Assembly: GCF_014697475.1 (NCBI RefSeq)
Contig: NZ_JACJRV010000045.1
Location: 1-59,255 of the forward strand
DNA: 59,255 bases
Source: Nostoc sp. FACHB-152
GTDB taxonomy: Bacteria > Cyanobacteriota > Cyanobacteriia > Cyanobacteriales > Nostocaceae
Direction of reading: 5' to 3'
Shown here: positions 36,161 through 43,805 of the stretch, piece after piece
Numbering within the stretch: position 1 is the stretch's first letter
Layout: every line of letters starts with the position of its first letter
Notes under the pieces: model-generated
Database searches by the model: none
Told to the model about the DNA's origin: nothing
Seen by the model: the letters and a program-made list of their open reading frames with translations, nothing else
Made by a program: the position numbers and the translations under genes

Positions 36161-36790
36161 TCATTTTAAAATTGGAATAACAAGCTCTGTACCGATAGCT
36201 AGAATTCTGGGGTTACTAATTTGATTGGCATTAGCTATGGAACGCCATAAACTCGAATCTTCGTATTCTTTATGTGCTATTTGCCAGAGGCGATCACTTT
36301 GCTTTACAGTTATTCGTTTGGTGCGATCACTCGATTCTTTACGTATAGCTTGCAACTGCTCGGTCAGAGTTCTATATTCTTGGAAAGTAACACTAAGAGT
36401 TGCTCTTACTGGAATACCGGAGTCTAAAAATAGGGTGAATTTCTGCGTTACTTGTTCTATAGTTGCTTTAAAATTTAGTGATGCCCAATGAAATTCACAA
36501 ATTGGCGGAGCATGAAGAGCCGGGTCTATATCCAACAATGATGTAATTTTTTTGGTGTAGTATCTGACATCCTGCCGCTTTTCATAAGAGTCAAAAAATA
36601 AATCCATTGTTAGAGTTTGAGTATTTCCACTAACAAATTGGGTAACGGGTGTTGAAGTTCCCGGCACTGCTATCCGTTGAAATTGATTGCTTGTCTCAAG
36701 TGAATATTCAGTGGGATTAAATAATACTTGGATTGTTTCTCCCGAACGGCTGCCATTTATTGGTTTAATTGAAGCTTTTTCTAAAGCCAT
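36161..36790 (-). CDS. LysM-containing baseplate protein (Afp7/gp53-like)
   Basis: A 209-residue protein. Residues about 1-145 match the conserved N-terminal region of Afp7-type proteins (IQVLFNPTEYSLETSNQF, then DLFFDSYEKRQDVRYYTKKI, and VTFQEYRTLTEQL). Residues 155-205 are a LysM domain (VKQSDRLWQIAHKEYEDSSL, then NPRILAIGTELVIP). In T4 and Afp this protein joins tube and baseplate hub, so the LysM need not bind peptidoglycan. It lies 4 bp before the hub gene. Confidence 0.92.
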   Translation of the reverse strand: MALEKASIKPINGSRSGETIQVLFNPTEYSLETSNQFQRIAVPGTSTPVTQFVSGNTQTLTMDLFFDSYEKRQDVRYYTKKITSLLDIDPALHAPPICEFHWASLNFKATIEQVTQKFTLFLDSGIPVRATLSVTFQEYRTLTEQLQAIRKESSDRTKRITVKQSDRLWQIAHKEYEDSSLWRSIANANQISNPRILAIGTELVIPILK

Positions 36791-36820
36791 TTTTATTTCC
36801 TTAATTTTTAGTAATTTTTC

Positions 36821-38650
36821 TCACAGCATTCCTCTTCTTTGTCGCTCTATTTTTATTTTTCGCTCAATCACTTGATACACCTTATCTGCAAGACTGTTTA
36901 CATCTATAATTGGCATATTCAAGTCATTTTGCTTTCGGGTTGCTGGGTCATTTTTTAGCTCAACTTTGCTTTTTTGATTTGTTTGAGTAGAAGCAATATT
37001 TGCTTGAGGCTGAACAAATTCCATTGCAACTGCATTTGAGTAAGATGCCGACTTGGGTTGATTTTTGACAGCAGTATTATCAACTGGCTTTTGGATAATA
37101 AGATTTTCATAATTTGAGTCAAGCTTGCTTAATCTTCTCCTGCGAAACTGATGTGACGCTATCAAATTATCCTGAAAATTAGGAAAATTATTAGCGGCTT
37201 TTCTATACTGCAAGATAGATTGTTTTTTGGTGGTTTGTAGTCGTTGAATTAAATTTGAACTTGACTCAACTATTGATGTTATCTGATTCATATTTGCTAA
37301 ATGAATCAGTAGAGGTTTTTTATTCTCCGTCAGCAACACAGGATTTTTTACTTGAGAAATCTCAGGTTCAAAGTTAGATTTTTGTACTAACTGTAGATTC
37401 TCATTTTGGGAAATAATATTTCCAGGTTGTTGCAAACTAAATGTTACAGGTGTCTCAAAATTTACAACATCAGACACAACGTCAGATTTTACTTGGAATG
37501 GCAAATTAAGTTGACTAATTTGCTCTTTTTGCCTAGCTCCAATGTTTACTAGTTGATAAGACTGAGATAGGGATGTTCTGGTAATCAAAATTGTGCTATT
37601 TTGTGAGAAAGTCAATCCGCTAAATATCGAATCTTGCAGTTTGTCTTGTACTGGCACATTTTTTTTCACAATTGAATTAATTGAATTCCAGAATACGTCT
37701 TTGTACAAATGTACCTGGTTGATGATATTTTCTGGCACAACTGGAGCAGGTATTTCAAAACCTACAGCATCAGCTTTGGACGTAAATAAGAGAACAGGTT
37801 TATCTTTTTGTCTCGGTCTAATTTGTAATAGCTGATTAAGCCAATATTGGAATATTTTGGTAATATAAATTGCACTACTTGGCGAGAAAATAAATCTACC
37901 AGCTTGCGAACTTTGCAGTTGCGGTTTGCTCTCCCTAAGCAAAATTGTTTGCTCAATTGAATTCAAGAATATATTTCTGTGCGGATGTGTCTGGTTAGTT
38001 ATAGTTTCAGTCTGAGATACAAACAAAGCTGGTATCTTTGTTTTGGTAATCAGAATTGCAGAACTTGGCGATAAGCCCCATTCACCAGACTGAGAAATTT
38101 GAGATTTGCTTGAATCAGGCACAAATCTTTGGATTACTCTATTATTAAATACATCCCTAGGCAGATGCGTCTGCGAAGTGGTATTTTGCCGATGGGCTAT
38201 ACTAAATACCTTTGCTAGCTCATAAACCTGAGATAGCGATGTTTTCATAAGAGAAATTGCGCTGTTCGTTGACAAAGTAGTCGAGACAGTAAATTTATTA
38301 GAGGGTAAATTTTGGAGTTTACTTTCGACGAACAGCAATCTTTGAACTACTGTATCGAAAAAGAACAGTACGTTCAAATTCAAATTTAGTTGAGTGAGGG
38401 AAGGTGGCGTAGAAACTACCTGATTTTTGAAAATCTGGGTTGTATTAAATACGCTCCATTCACTGCTTATTCTTTGGAGTAGGGTCAATTCCGAAAACTT
38501 AAACTTTCCCAGTTTGGTTCTACTATATTTATCGGCGATATGTTTGCACAAATCATCATTAGCCAACCCGAAGCTGCGAAATTCTAAATCTAAAATTTGC
38601 TTCGCTAATCTCCCCCTTGCTATTGGAATAAATGGTTGAATGCATTTCAT
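36821..38650 (-). CDS. Unknown eCIS protein with four internal repeats
   Basis: A 609-residue protein of unknown family in the slot between tube 2 and the LysM protein. Residues about 80-410 contain four repeats of about 65-90 residues. Each has a start like QTHLPRDVFNNRVIQRF, QTHPHRNIFLNSIEQTI or QVHLYKDVFWNSINSIV and later a motif like LSPSSAILITKT, FSPSSAIYITKI or FSQNSTILITRT. The first 60 residues (ARGRLAKQILDLEFRSFGL) and the Gln/Asn/Ser-rich C-terminal third differ. No signal peptide or coiled coil is seen. It might be a tape-measure substitute or an anchoring element; this is speculation. Confidence 0.6.
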   Translation of the reverse strand: MKCIQPFIPIARGRLAKQILDLEFRSFGLANDDLCKHIADKYSRTKLGKFKFSELTLLQRISSEWSVFNTTQIFKNQVVSTPPSLTQLNLNLNVLFFFDTVVQRLLFVESKLQNLPSNKFTVSTTLSTNSAISLMKTSLSQVYELAKVFSIAHRQNTTSQTHLPRDVFNNRVIQRFVPDSSKSQISQSGEWGLSPSSAILITKTKIPALFVSQTETITNQTHPHRNIFLNSIEQTILLRESKPQLQSSQAGRFIFSPSSAIYITKIFQYWLNQLLQIRPRQKDKPVLLFTSKADAVGFEIPAPVVPENIINQVHLYKDVFWNSINSIVKKNVPVQDKLQDSIFSGLTFSQNSTILITRTSLSQSYQLVNIGARQKEQISQLNLPFQVKSDVVSDVVNFETPVTFSLQQPGNIISQNENLQLVQKSNFEPEISQVKNPVLLTENKKPLLIHLANMNQITSIVESSSNLIQRLQTTKKQSILQYRKAANNFPNFQDNLIASHQFRRRRLSKLDSNYENLIIQKPVDNTAVKNQPKSASYSNAVAMEFVQPQANIASTQTNQKSKVELKNDPATRKQNDLNMPIIDVNSLADKVYQVIERKIKIERQRRGML

Positions 38651-38661
38651 AATAAATTAAT

Positions 38662-39096
38662 TCAAGTTTTCCATAAACCGTTGTGAGCAAGTTCTAAAGT
38701 TTCTAGAGCAACAGTGTTACCGTCTGCTTTTAAATCAGGACCAGCCCATTTAACTGGATAGGCATCAGAGAAATTCCAACGCCACTTTTCGCTACCAGTA
38801 TTGTCCAAGAGAACAACAGAACCGTTTTGTCGCTTAATATCCCCATTAATGACATTTTGGTGCCACTGCCAAAGCTCAACCGACTCGGTGATTCCGCGTT
38901 TGAGAACCAGATTCGGAAATTTTGTCCCCTTTGGTAGTCGATGTACAAAATTATTCACGCCGCCTTCATGATAGTCTTCTGTTTCTGTTTCTGCTTGCAA
39001 ACCAGAGACTTCAGAAAAGCCTCCGACTACTAGACCCTTAATTTCAACCCAAAAGTTAAAGGCTGCATACGGGTCGTTTCTTTGTCCTACAACCAT
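38662..39096 (-). CDS. Inner tube protein 2 (gp19-like)
   Basis: A 144-residue T4 gp19-like tube protein: DPYAAFNFWVEIKGLVVGGF, then SEVSGLQAETE, VLKRGITESVELWQWH and NTVALETLELAHNGL. It is paralogous to the 147-aa tube gene 0.6 kb upstream. eCIS often encode a second tube subunit for the baseplate-proximal ring, to which this copy, nearest the baseplate genes, may correspond. Confidence 0.92.
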   Translation of the reverse strand: MVVGQRNDPYAAFNFWVEIKGLVVGGFSEVSGLQAETETEDYHEGGVNNFVHRLPKGTKFPNLVLKRGITESVELWQWHQNVINGDIKRQNGSVVLLDNTGSEKWRWNFSDAYPVKWAGPDLKADGNTVALETLELAHNGLWKT

Positions 39097-39119
39097 GAAT
39101 TTTTCCTTGACTACAACCT

Positions 39120-39266
39120 TTATTGATTGTCTGCATTACTATTTAATTTGCGATTGATCTTGGATATTTCCTCACACCAAATTTGGCGATCTCGATGTTC
39201 CATTTGCATAATGTCGTCATAAGACCACGGGAAGTGATATGCAATAAAAGCTACCTCTTCATACAA
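39120..39266 (-). CDS. DUF6760-like small protein without a normal start codon
   Basis: The frame encodes GGSIVGYPLDKLYEEVAFIA, then YHFPWSYDDIMQMEHRDRQI and WCEEISKINRKLN, ending at TAA 39122-39120. LYEEVAFIAYHFPWS with a WCEEI-like helix is the pattern of the short proteins placed between tube genes in many eCIS and phage-like clusters. No ATG or GTG precedes the conserved part. The only conventional option is TTG 39266, inside the conserved region. The frame overlaps the 3' end of the 121-aa gene, and a -1 slip at a G5 run would fuse the two. It is probably a tail-assembly factor, expressed by frameshift or rare start. Confidence 0.6.
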   Translation of the reverse strand: MYEEVAFIAYHFPWSYDDIMQMEHRDRQIWCEEISKINRKLNSNADNQ

Positions 39267-39286
39267 TTTGTCTAAGGGGTAGCCAA

Positions 39287-39652
39287 CTATACTTCCCCCA
39301 GGTTGTTGTCCTCCACTTCATACTCATGTCCGCACTTCGGGCAGACTGTCTTAATATTTCCTGTGCCATCTTCATTAATACGACGGTAGAAGTCTTGCAG
39401 AAAAGCCATGTCAGTCGCAAACAGCCCTTCAACAATTTTCGGATTGATTTGCTCCACGGAACCCAAACGGGTAATGACCCTAGATAAAAGGATAATAACT
39501 AAATAACTTGGGTTGTTCTGCACGCGAGGGTCTTTCATGGGTGCAATCTCGTCGAAGGCAGTTGCCAAACGCATCACCCCTTCTCGGTGGAGATTACCAT
39601 CCGAGTCCACATAGCCACGAGGCAGAGAAAAAGCAAACTCAGTTTGTAGCAT
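39287..39652 (-). CDS. eCIS tail assembly protein with CxxC
   Basis: A 121-residue protein: LQTEFAFSLPRGYVDSDGNL, then REGVMRLATAFDEI, PRVQNNPSYLVIILLSRVIT and a C-terminal CPKCGHEYEVEDNN. This family recurs between tube genes of eCIS and resembles tail-assembly chaperones in position and size. The single CxxC may be half of a zinc site. Its ATG overlaps the tube stop codon by one base (TAATG), so translation is coupled. The stop TAG follows a CTGGGGGAA sequence at which -1 slippage would join it to the next frame. Confidence 0.8.
   Translation of the reverse strand: MLQTEFAFSLPRGYVDSDGNLHREGVMRLATAFDEIAPMKDPRVQNNPSYLVIILLSRVITRLGSVEQINPKIVEGLFATDMAFLQDFYRRINEDGTGNIKTVCPKCGHEYEVEDNNLGEV
39293..39301 (-). 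other. Candidate -1 frameshift site (CTGGGGGAA)
   Basis: On the minus strand the codons CTG GGG GAA end the 121-aa gene three codons before its stop. A one-base backward slip on the G5 run keeps GGG paired and continues as NNLGGSIVGYPLDK, straight into the DUF6760-like frame, which otherwise has no good start. Frameshift fusion of the two tail-assembly frames is known in many phages. Confidence 0.45.
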
Positions 39653-40095
39653 TAGCCTTTAGCTACTCCCTCATGAGCAATTTCAAAAGTTTCAATTGCT
39701 ACTTCGTTTGCTGTCGCATTGAAGCTAGCACCAGTCCATTTAGTGGGCCAAGCTTCGCGAAAATTCCACCGCATTTTTTCTTGTCCCAGGTCATCTAAAA
39801 GAACAATCGAGCCGTTTTTGCGCTCTACAGCGCCCTGTACAGCTTTGGTTCGCCATTCCCAGAGTTCTTGGTCATCAGTGATCCCATATTTGAGGGAAAT
39901 ATTTGAATATTTTACCAAACCAGTCAACTTGCGGACTGTGAGAAATTTCTCGTTGCCTTCACGATATTCGATTGGGTCTTGGGCAGAATCCAACCCCGAA
40001 CATTCGCGAAAACCAGCACGAGTAATGCCATCAATTTCGACTAAAAAGTTATAGGCACGATATGGATCTTTGCGAACACCAGTTGTCATAATCAA
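39652..40095 (-). CDS. Inner tube protein 1 (gp19-like)
   Basis: A 147-residue T4 gp19-like protein: DPYRAYNFLVEIDGITRAGF, then RECSGLDSAQDPIEY, LKYGITDDQELWEWR and NEVAIETFEIAHEGV. It lies just after the second sheath gene, the position of the major tube subunit in Afp/PVC-type clusters. Stacked hexamers would form the cargo-holding tube. Its stop overlaps the start of the assembly protein by one base. Confidence 0.92.
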   Translation of the reverse strand: MIMTTGVRKDPYRAYNFLVEIDGITRAGFRECSGLDSAQDPIEYREGNEKFLTVRKLTGLVKYSNISLKYGITDDQELWEWRTKAVQGAVERKNGSIVLLDDLGQEKMRWNFREAWPTKWTGASFNATANEVAIETFEIAHEGVAKG

Positions 40096-40113
40096 ACCTC
40101 CTGATTTTGTGTT

Positions 40114-41253
40114 TTAATTTGTGATAGTGATGCCGTTAGCACTTTGGATAATCCGAACAATGATGAATTCACCCGGAACGACTGGAGCTAAAGCAATCTC
40201 AATTGCTACGTTCCCTAAATCTCTACTTTCCGGGGGGTTAGTTTCTTCGTTGCATTTGACGTAAAAAGCTTCCGTGGTTAAACGACCCTTCAGTGCTCCT
40301 TGTTGAAACAGGTCATATAAATGAGCGGTTAATTCTCGCTCGATATTTGCCCACAACCTGGTATCGTTGGGTTCAAATACCATGTCTGCCATATTCATCT
40401 CTAACCATCGCCTAACTGTCAGGAACAGTCTACGCACGTTGACGTAGAGCCAGTCCGGCTCTAAACTCAGTGTCCTCGCTCCCCAAACTCGAATACCGCG
40501 TCCAGGAAATGCCCGCAGACAATTGATATTTTCCGGATTAAGTTCATCCTGTTGGTTATTGGTCAGGGCAATTTCTAGGTCGATTACACCCTCTAATATT
40601 TCGTTTGCAGGTGCCTTGTGAACGCCAATGAGCTCATCACTACGGGCATATACACCAGCAATATGACCACAAGGCGGAATAAAATAACTGCCCTCTCGGT
40701 GACCGTCGGCGATGCGAATCCAAGGGTAGTATAAAGCACCCAAAGCATCTCGGCTTCCAGTTAATCTTTGCCGTTGTGCCTGAACTTGTTCGAGGTTCGC
40801 TCTAGGTAGGGAGTCTAAAATAGCAAAGCGATCGCCTAAACGACTGCAATGCTCCAAAACGGCTGACTGCATAACCTGTATCCTATCAGGGTCAATTTTT
40901 TCAGGAGGTTCACCCATAATATCCGGCACACATACCAAATCAATGGTATTTAGACCTTCCAGTGCAGTTAGTCCCTTAGAAAGTGCATTTAAATTAGCGT
41001 CTTTGAGGCGCACCACGTAGCACAAGCTACCTCCATTTTGGAAAAAGCCCCGCACAGCATAAGCTAAATAACTATTGGGCAAAGGTTCTCCAAATAACTG
41101 CTCGAACTCAGACCAATGTGTTAAAGTTTGAGGCTGATCGATGTCAATTACAGTATTTTCACAGAGTCCTAAAAATGCTGGTACGCCTGTACAGAGTTGA
41201 ACCTTCGGCTCTGATAAAATATATTCTTTATAGACACCTGGGGCTTTGTACAT
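40114..41253 (-). CDS. Contractile tail sheath protein 2
   Basis: A 379-residue sheath protein: APGVYKEYILSEPKVQLCTG, then RGFFQNGGSLCYVVR, LYYPWIRIAD, PPCGHIAGVYARSDELIGVH and KAPANEILEGV. The C-terminal GRLTTEAFYVKCNEETNPP, then PGEFIIVRI, is the usual sheath end. It is clearly paralogous to the larger sheath gene 100 bp upstream, lacking the N-terminal GxSSGSKPIAGVGTS-like segment in its exact form. Multiple sheath paralogues are normal in eCIS. Confidence 0.93.
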   Translation of the reverse strand: MYKAPGVYKEYILSEPKVQLCTGVPAFLGLCENTVIDIDQPQTLTHWSEFEQLFGEPLPNSYLAYAVRGFFQNGGSLCYVVRLKDANLNALSKGLTALEGLNTIDLVCVPDIMGEPPEKIDPDRIQVMQSAVLEHCSRLGDRFAILDSLPRANLEQVQAQRQRLTGSRDALGALYYPWIRIADGHREGSYFIPPCGHIAGVYARSDELIGVHKAPANEILEGVIDLEIALTNNQQDELNPENINCLRAFPGRGIRVWGARTLSLEPDWLYVNVRRLFLTVRRWLEMNMADMVFEPNDTRLWANIERELTAHLYDLFQQGALKGRLTTEAFYVKCNEETNPPESRDLGNVAIEIALAPVVPGEFIIVRIIQSANGITITN

Positions 41254-41290
41254 AATAGTTTCCTAGCTATTCTACATGGGATAGCGTGCC

Positions 41291-41327
41291 TTCTCTACAA
41301 AACGCTTCGCGAACGGTATCGCCTACC
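41291..41327. repeat. Short dispersed repeat-like segment between the sheath genes
   Basis: TTCTCTACAAAACGCTTCGC followed by GAACGGTATCGCC has the GC-rich wording of small dispersed repeats found in Nostoc-type genomes, and resembles the insert at 46970-46993. It separates the two sheath genes and could form a weak hairpin. Confidence 0.35.
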
Positions 41328-41355
41328 CAATCGCTGCTTGTTATTAGTTTAGTTA

Positions 41356-42549
41356 TTAGCCATTAGCTTTTGGTCCAGCCCACTGACTGATACGGAAGAT
41401 GACAAACTCAGCTGGTTTGACAACTGCCACACCAATTTCTGTGACAACCTGACCTAAATCTCTAACTTCCGGTGGATTAGTTTCTTCGTCACACTTGACG
41501 TAGAAAGCTTCTTGGGCAGTCTTGCCAAATAAAGCTCCATCACGCCAAACATTAGTCAGAAAGGCTGAAACATTGCGGCGGATTTTAGCCCACAGTTTAA
41601 AATCGTTAGGCTCAAAGACTGCCCACTGAGTACCTTCGTCAATGGATTCGCGCAGGTAAAGAAACAAACGGCGAACGTTGATGTACTGCCACTCTGGATC
41701 TTCTTTGCTTGCGAGAGTCCGCGCACCCCAAATTAAGATATTGTTGTTGCCACTAAATTTGCGAATCACATTGATTCCATCTGGATTCAATCCTGCCTGA
41801 TCTGCTTTGGTGACAACAATCTCCACTCCTTCTGCACCACGAATTACCTCATTAGCTGGTGCTTTATATACTCCACGCTCAGTGTCAACACGAGAGTATA
41901 CTCCAGCAATATGACCGCTAGGAGGGACAAAAATATTCTTGTCTGTGATGGGGTCGAAAACCTCAATCCAGGGAAAATAGATAGCACCATAGCTACTATC
42001 TCTAGTTCCTCCTTGAATCGCCTCTTTAGTGAGGTTGAAATTAGTAACTTCTTCATGCCGACCATCTAAAATTGCAAAGCGATCCTGCAAATATTGGTCT
42101 TCACAATGCTCCAAAACAGCATTCTGGACTTCATCACTAATCGCACCAGGTACGACGACTATGGCAATCTCATCAATAGGCTTGAAAGTTTCTAAGACTG
42201 CTCTGACATTTTCGGCATCGATTTCATCAGCGATGCGAGCTATCCAGCAACGGGTGCCACCATTGTTAAAAAAGCCGAATACAGCATGAGCTAAGGTTGC
42301 ATTACCCTCGTGAAAGTCGCCAAACCTTGTCTTGAACCTTTCCCAACTAGTAATTAATTGTGGCTGATTCACAGGAGCTAGGGGGTAAGTTTCTGGTAGC
42401 TGGTTAAATTTTACTGGCTTATTTGGCATTGTCACATTATCGTCCACGCGACCGATAAACCCAGCAATACTAGTCCCGACACCAGCAATCGGTTTACTAC
42501 CTGAGGATCCCTCTTCAACATATACTCCTGGTGCTTGATATACGGGCAT
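41356..42549 (-). CDS. Contractile tail sheath protein 1
   Basis: A 397-residue sheath protein. It starts YQAPGVYVEEGSSGSKPIAG, VGTSIAGFIG, and contains FGFFNNGGTRCWIARI, IYFPWIEVFD, VPPSGHIAGVYSRVD and YKAPANEVIRGAEG, ending with AQEAFYVKCDEETNPPEVRD and PAEFVIFRISQWAG. All features match eCIS sheath subunits, which contract to drive the inner tube. As the first sheath gene of the operon it is likely the major subunit. A 106-bp leader separates it from its downstream paralogue. Confidence 0.95.
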   Translation of the reverse strand: MPVYQAPGVYVEEGSSGSKPIAGVGTSIAGFIGRVDDNVTMPNKPVKFNQLPETYPLAPVNQPQLITSWERFKTRFGDFHEGNATLAHAVFGFFNNGGTRCWIARIADEIDAENVRAVLETFKPIDEIAIVVVPGAISDEVQNAVLEHCEDQYLQDRFAILDGRHEEVTNFNLTKEAIQGGTRDSSYGAIYFPWIEVFDPITDKNIFVPPSGHIAGVYSRVDTERGVYKAPANEVIRGAEGVEIVVTKADQAGLNPDGINVIRKFSGNNNILIWGARTLASKEDPEWQYINVRRLFLYLRESIDEGTQWAVFEPNDFKLWAKIRRNVSAFLTNVWRDGALFGKTAQEAFYVKCDEETNPPEVRDLGQVVTEIGVAVVKPAEFVIFRISQWAGPKANG

Positions 42550-42620
42550 TGTTTCTACTCCTCTGTGCTAAATTTTGTTTTAAATCAGGTTGGACATAGA
42601 GCATTTACCTAGAACGAGCC

Positions 42621-43229
42621 TCATCCTTGTAAAACAAAGTTCAAAGGTAGCGGCAAATCTGTACTGGAATGACTGATTACTACTGATTGAGAAATGGGTT
42701 TATAACCCTGTGCAGATACAATCACAATGCGCTTTATCTCTGATGATTCCAACCCAATCAGTGAATATTGCCCTTTGTCATTACTGAATGTACTTTCTGT
42801 GCCGCCCTTTACCCGCACTTCTGCCATGAAAACAGGTTCGCCATTCTGGTTAGATATATTACCCTTGAGGACAGTGGGTGGCAGTGCCATGTCAGCAGCA
42901 GTCACGATAATTTTGCCCTCAACCTTGGGGGGTACTGTAACCCTTATCATCGCTGTACCGTAGCGTCTAGCCGCATTTGGTAGTGATGCAGTCAAACTAT
43001 ACTCACCCTCAGGTAGATCCCAGAAATGGAAGTACCCATCAAAAGTGGTTCTAGTCAGATTGGGGTAATACTTGCCATGCTGCAAAGATTTTAGCTTCAG
43101 CCAGTCGGTGAAAGCCTGAGGTGCTTTGGTAATCATAACCTCGACGTTGGCGATCGCTTTTTTGGTTTGGGCATTCGTTATCTGTCCTGCGATCGCTACT
43201 TGATGTCGAATTAGTTGCCACTGCACCAT
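42621..43229 (-). CDS. Protein with carboxypeptidase-regulatory-like beta-sandwiches
   Basis: A 202-residue protein with two regulatory-like/CNA-B-type sandwiches. The first (10-110) has AIAGQITNAQTKKAIANVEV, FDGYFHFWDLPEGEYSLTA and VTVPPKVEGK; the second (115-200) has VLKGNISNQNGEPVFMAEVR, and NDKGQYSLIGLESSE, ending in NFVLQG. No signal peptide is visible. Such domains occur as accessory structural proteins in cyanobacterial eCIS clusters, and one is also inside the 657-aa fibre. It sits between the DUF4255 and sheath genes. Function unknown; an outer decoration or cap-associated role is possible. Confidence 0.7.
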   Translation of the reverse strand: MVQWQLIRHQVAIAGQITNAQTKKAIANVEVMITKAPQAFTDWLKLKSLQHGKYYPNLTRTTFDGYFHFWDLPEGEYSLTASLPNAARRYGTAMIRVTVPPKVEGKIIVTAADMALPPTVLKGNISNQNGEPVFMAEVRVKGGTESTFSNDKGQYSLIGLESSEIKRIVIVSAQGYKPISQSVVISHSSTDLPLPLNFVLQG

Positions 43230-43232
43230 TGA

Positions 43233-43805
43233 CTAAGCCTCCCTTGAACCAGGCTTTAGGCGGAACTGGGCATCTGTTACCAGTGGTGTTTCCACGGGCT
43301 GAGATGGCTCTACACCAATAGTTACGGTGTAATTGAGAGATGCCTTCGGCTTACCTCCCAGTGCCTGCCAAAATTCGCCTAAACTTTGCAAGCGACTAGG
43401 CTGTAAAGTACTCGTTGGTAGTGGTGGCTCTTGCCCTGCCAAACTGCCTTCGAGTACGCTCTCTGGCAGGTTGGGATGCCGTAATAGCACCTTCATCACC
43501 TCACCCAACAAACTGTGTTCGCTCAAAACATCTCCCGACCAAGCAGTCACCAAATAAGAACAGTCCACCCGTACTAAAGGCGGTTGTCTGCGAGCAACAC
43601 CATTACTTTGTCGCTCTACCAACCACTCATTGCTGCGTAGTTCTAAGTTCTCCCGTACATCATAGAGAAAGAAATCAACTGTTCTTTGATTGGGATGAAA
43701 TTTATCATCAGGTGTATCAAATACAACGGTGACTTCCTCAGAAAAAACATTCAGTAATTCAGCCTCAAGAAGTTTTTTCAGGCTATTATCTAAATCCTTG
43801 ATCAT
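43233..43805 (-). CDS. DUF4255 tail terminator/cap protein (Afp16/Pvc16 type)
   Basis: A 190-residue protein matching the Pvc16/DUF4255 family: LKKLLEAELLNV near the N-terminus, VDFFLYDVRENLELRSNEW in the middle, then LVRVDCSYLVTAWSGDVLSE and HSLLGEVMKVLLRHP. In Afp and PVC this protein caps the tube and ends sheath polymerisation. Its ATGA overlaps the stop of the coiled-coil gene upstream, so translation is coupled. It is 3 bp from the next gene. Confidence 0.9.
   Translation of the reverse strand: MIKDLDNSLKKLLEAELLNVFSEEVTVVFDTPDDKFHPNQRTVDFFLYDVRENLELRSNEWLVERQSNGVARRQPPLVRVDCSYLVTAWSGDVLSEHSLLGEVMKVLLRHPNLPESVLEGSLAGQEPPLPTSTLQPSRLQSLGEFWQALGGKPKASLNYTVTIGVEPSQPVETPLVTDAQFRLKPGSREA

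Noticed and set aside
36161-36790. LysM protein as a cell-wall hydrolase
   Set aside because: There is no catalytic domain and its N-terminal part and position match the Afp7/gp53 baseplate protein.
42621-43229. 202-aa protein as a carboxypeptidase
   Set aside because: Only the regulatory-like sandwich domains are present; there is no peptidase domain or zinc motif.
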